Assembly: GCA_937891895.1 (NCBI GenBank)
Contig: CALATN010000109.1
Span: 1-6,006, forward strand
Length of the DNA stretch: 6,006 nucleotides
DNA from: an uncultured Clostridia bacterium
GTDB taxonomy: Bacteria > Bacillota > Clostridia > Oscillospirales > Ruminococcaceae
Direction: 5' to 3'
Shown: positions 4,205 through 6,006 of the stretch, piece by piece
Position numbering within the stretch: the stretch's first letter is position 1
How the letters are laid out: every line of letters starts with the position of its first letter
The notes under the pieces: generated by a model
Database searches by the model: none
What the model was told of the DNA's origin: nothing
The model's input: the letters and a program-made list of their open reading frames with translations, nothing else
Made by a program: the position numbers and the translations under genes

Positions 4205-6006
4205 ATGGCACAGGCAGTAATATCAGTTGACTTAACAGATGCAATAAAGGCTGGGTTTATTGCAGTATCTTTGAAGAATAGCTTGCAGCTTGCTCATAGT
4301 CTTGACCTTGAATCGCTTGAGAAGTGGTACAAGGCAAATCTGCCCCTTTACAATAAATACAAAGAAAAATGCTGTAGTGCAAATGTAAGTATAGAAAATG
4401 TCCGCTTTTCGGGAACTATGAAACCGATAATGGATACTTATATAAATTACAATCACGTCAAAGCCGAAGTCATCTCTGTTCATTTTCCTGCTTACGCTGA
4501 AAAAGCGCTTTCCGAGCTTAACGGTATATCCGATGATGATGTGCAAGGCTTTGAAGCGTGGTTCAAACGTAATCAGAAAATAGGTGTTGCCGCTGAGTTC
4601 CTTATGAGTTACAACGGAACGGAACAAGGAACAATCATAAGTATGGCTCGTGAAGCAGCTGAAAAGTTTCATTACGTTGCTGACAAAAAGGATGAAGCAA
4701 TCAAGGCACGGATTGAAGAAAAACGTATTATGCGTGAACAGCTTATCAAGGTTGTTCAGCCTGTCGAGGGAAAGTATCTTGACAGTCAGCAGCTTGACAG
4801 TATTATCTGTGATGCAGATAATCAGCTTATTCTTGCAGGTGCAGGAACAGGCAAGACCACCACGATTGTCGGAAAGGTAAAATATCTTCTCCGCACGGGA
4901 AAATGCAAGCCTGAGGAATTGCTGCTTCTTTCATTTACAAGAAAAGCCGCTGACGAAATGCGTGAGCGTGTTGAAAGTGAGGCAGGATGTAAGCTTGATG
5001 TAAAGACCTTCCACAAGCTTGGCACGGATATTATTACTGAAGTGAACGGCAGATGCTCTTCGATTTACTCCAAATCTGTTCGTGAATATATAAAACAGAG
5101 TATTGGCAAGCATATAAATAATCCTGATTTCAAGAATAGCTTTCTTGCGTATTGTTTCTTTGCACCGCCGAAATCCATTACTCATTTTGATGTAAAATCT
5201 CAAAAGGAGTACGACGAATACCTTGAAGTAAATCCGCCGATAACAATTAAGCGTGAAACGGTAAAGGGTTATTGCGAAATGGAGATTGCCAATTTTCTTT
5301 ATCGCAACGGGATAAATTACACCTATGAAAAGCCTTATGAGTACGATGTTGCAGATAAGGAGTACGCAGGTTATCACCCTGATTTTTATCTTGATGACTA
5401 CGGCATTTACATTGAGTTTTATGCGGTTGACAAGAATGGTAAAGTGCCGTCATATTTTACTGCAAAACATGGCGTAAGTGCGACGTCCGAATACAGAGCG
5501 GGTATGGCGTGGAAACGTAAAATCCATAACGAAAAAGGTACAACGCTTGTTGAGATTTCTTATGCAGACAAGCAGGACAATGCACTTACCGAAAGATTGC
5601 AGACAAAACTTGAAGCGTTGGGTGTGAAGTTCACTCCAAAAACAGATGATGAGTTGTGGAATGAGGTGCAAAGGGACAACAGCAATATGCTTTCTGTTGT
5701 TTATGATGTAATCGGCACGGTTATTTCTCTTGCAAAGTCGAGAGGTTATTCCTATGATAATTTAAGGGCGGCAAATCGTTCTCCGAGAAACATTCCGTTG
5801 CTTAATCTTGTTGCACCTATTTTTGAAGATTACGATAAAATGCTTGCGGAAACCCATCAGATTGACTTCAATGATATGATACAGATTGCGGCAAGATATG
5901 TCCGTGAGGGTAAGTATGTCAGCAAGTACAAGTATGTGATTGTTGACGAATATCAGGATATGGCCGTGTCAAGATATGAATTGCTGAAAGAATTGCGTAA
6001 GAGTTC
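4205..6006 (+). CDS. UvrD/helicase IV-type SF1 DNA helicase with inserted nuclease-like domain, 3' end missing
   Basis: Starts at ATG 4205, 7 bases after a perfect AAGGAGG, and stays open to the window edge (600 full codons). After an N-terminal region of about 190 residues come the Q motif (LDSQQLD, 193-198), Walker A AGAGTGKTT (211-219), motif Ia SFTRKAADEM (from 243), motif Ib TFHKLG (from 268) and Walker B VDEYQD (580-585). Between Ib and Walker B lies an insertion of about 200-250 residues with a PD-(D/E)XK look: YCEMEIANFLYRNGINYTYE (around 356-375), YHPDFYL (Asp393) and YIEFYAVDKNG (Glu404), then WKRKIHNEKGTTLVEISY. This layout is that of helicase IV-like 3'-5' DNA helicases, acting in recombination or repair. 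The Lys expected two residues after Glu404 is Tyr406, so nuclease activity is doubtful. Motifs III-VI lie beyond the window. Helicase call very firm; subfamily from memory. Confidence 0.95.
   Translation, partial: MAQAVISVDLTDAIKAGFIAVSLKNSLQLAHSLDLESLEKWYKANLPLYNKYKEKCCSANVSIENVRFSGTMKPIMDTYINYNHVKAEVISVHFPAYAEKALSELNGISDDDVQGFEAWFKRNQKIGVAAEFLMSYNGTEQGTIISMAREAAEKFHYVADKKDEAIKARIEEKRIMREQLIKVVQPVEGKYLDSQQLDSIICDADNQLILAGAGTGKTTTIVGKVKYLLRTGKCKPEELLLLSFTRKAADEMRERVESEAGCKLDVKTFHKLGTDIITEVNGRCSSIYSKSVREYIKQSIGKHINNPDFKNSFLAYCFFAPPKSITHFDVKSQKEYDEYLEVNPPITIKRETVKGYCEMEIANFLYRNGINYTYEKPYEYDVADKEYAGYHPDFYLDDYGIYIEFYAVDKNGKVPSYFTAKHGVSATSEYRAGMAWKRKIHNEKGTTLVEISYADKQDNALTERLQTKLEALGVKFTPKTDDELWNEVQRDNSNMLSVVYDVIGTVISLAKSRGYSYDNLRAANRSPRNIPLLNLVAPIFEDYDKMLAETHQIDFNDMIQIAARYVREGKYVSKYKYVIVDEYQDMAVSRYELLKELRKS

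Noticed and set aside
4232..4672. Open frame of 146 codons on the minus strand
   Set aside because: Antisense to the N-terminal part of the helicase; Phe/Ile/Cys-rich shadow composition and no start signals.
4931..5377. Open frame of 148 codons on the minus strand
   Set aside because: It lies wholly antisense to the helicase, which has unmistakable SF1 motifs on both sides; no ribosome binding site or recognisable domain.
1..6006. CRISPR array, tRNA, rRNA or known riboswitch
   Set aside because: No regularly spaced 20-40-base identical repeats, no cloverleaf with GTTC-type T arm, no rRNA-like stretches, and leaders are too short for a riboswitch.

Overview
The window looks like a moderately AT-rich member of the Firmicutes, most likely a gut or rumen Clostridia of the Ruminococcus type. 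This rests on strong AAGGAGG-type ribosome binding sites, a Gram-positive-style lipoprotein, sigma-A-type promoters and the general flavour of the proteins. The genus is an inference. The resolvase with a res-like site, an AT-richer central block and several intergenic repeats suggest accessory or mobile DNA (plasmid, integrative element or genomic island).

Layout. (1) 1-567, + strand: 3' part of a class II glutamine amidotransferase-like protein, cut by the window start and followed by two hairpins. (2) 640-1325, + strand: a three-subsite res-like recombination site and a small serine resolvase. A strong hairpin follows, shared with the convergent genes. (3) 3479-1404, - strand: a compact operon for an EcsC-like glycine/alanine-rich hydrophobic protein, a 52-residue zinc-ribbon protein and a secreted lipoprotein of unknown function. 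(4) 3486-3639: a divergent promoter region with six copies of a TACACTA-N-TAG-type operator at alternating 24- and 20-bp steps. (5) 3640-3981, + strand: an XRE-family regulator with its terminator. (6) 4014-4148: an AT-rich imperfect dyad flanked by a 7-bp direct repeat, MITE-like in form. (7) 4205 to the window end, + strand: a UvrD/helicase IV-type SF1 helicase with an inserted nuclease-like domain, cut by the window end.

How they fit. The XRE regulator probably represses both itself and the divergent three-gene operon, because the repeats overlap both promoters. Regulator plus operon (about 1404-4010) is AT-richer than the resolvase and helicase on either side, so it looks like a separately acquired module. 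It would place a membrane-active protein, a small metal-binding protein and a surface lipoprotein under one switch; its function is unknown. The resolvase probably resolves dimers or cointegrates, or serves a transposon, at the res-like site just upstream of it. The helicase has its own promoter and is probably independent.
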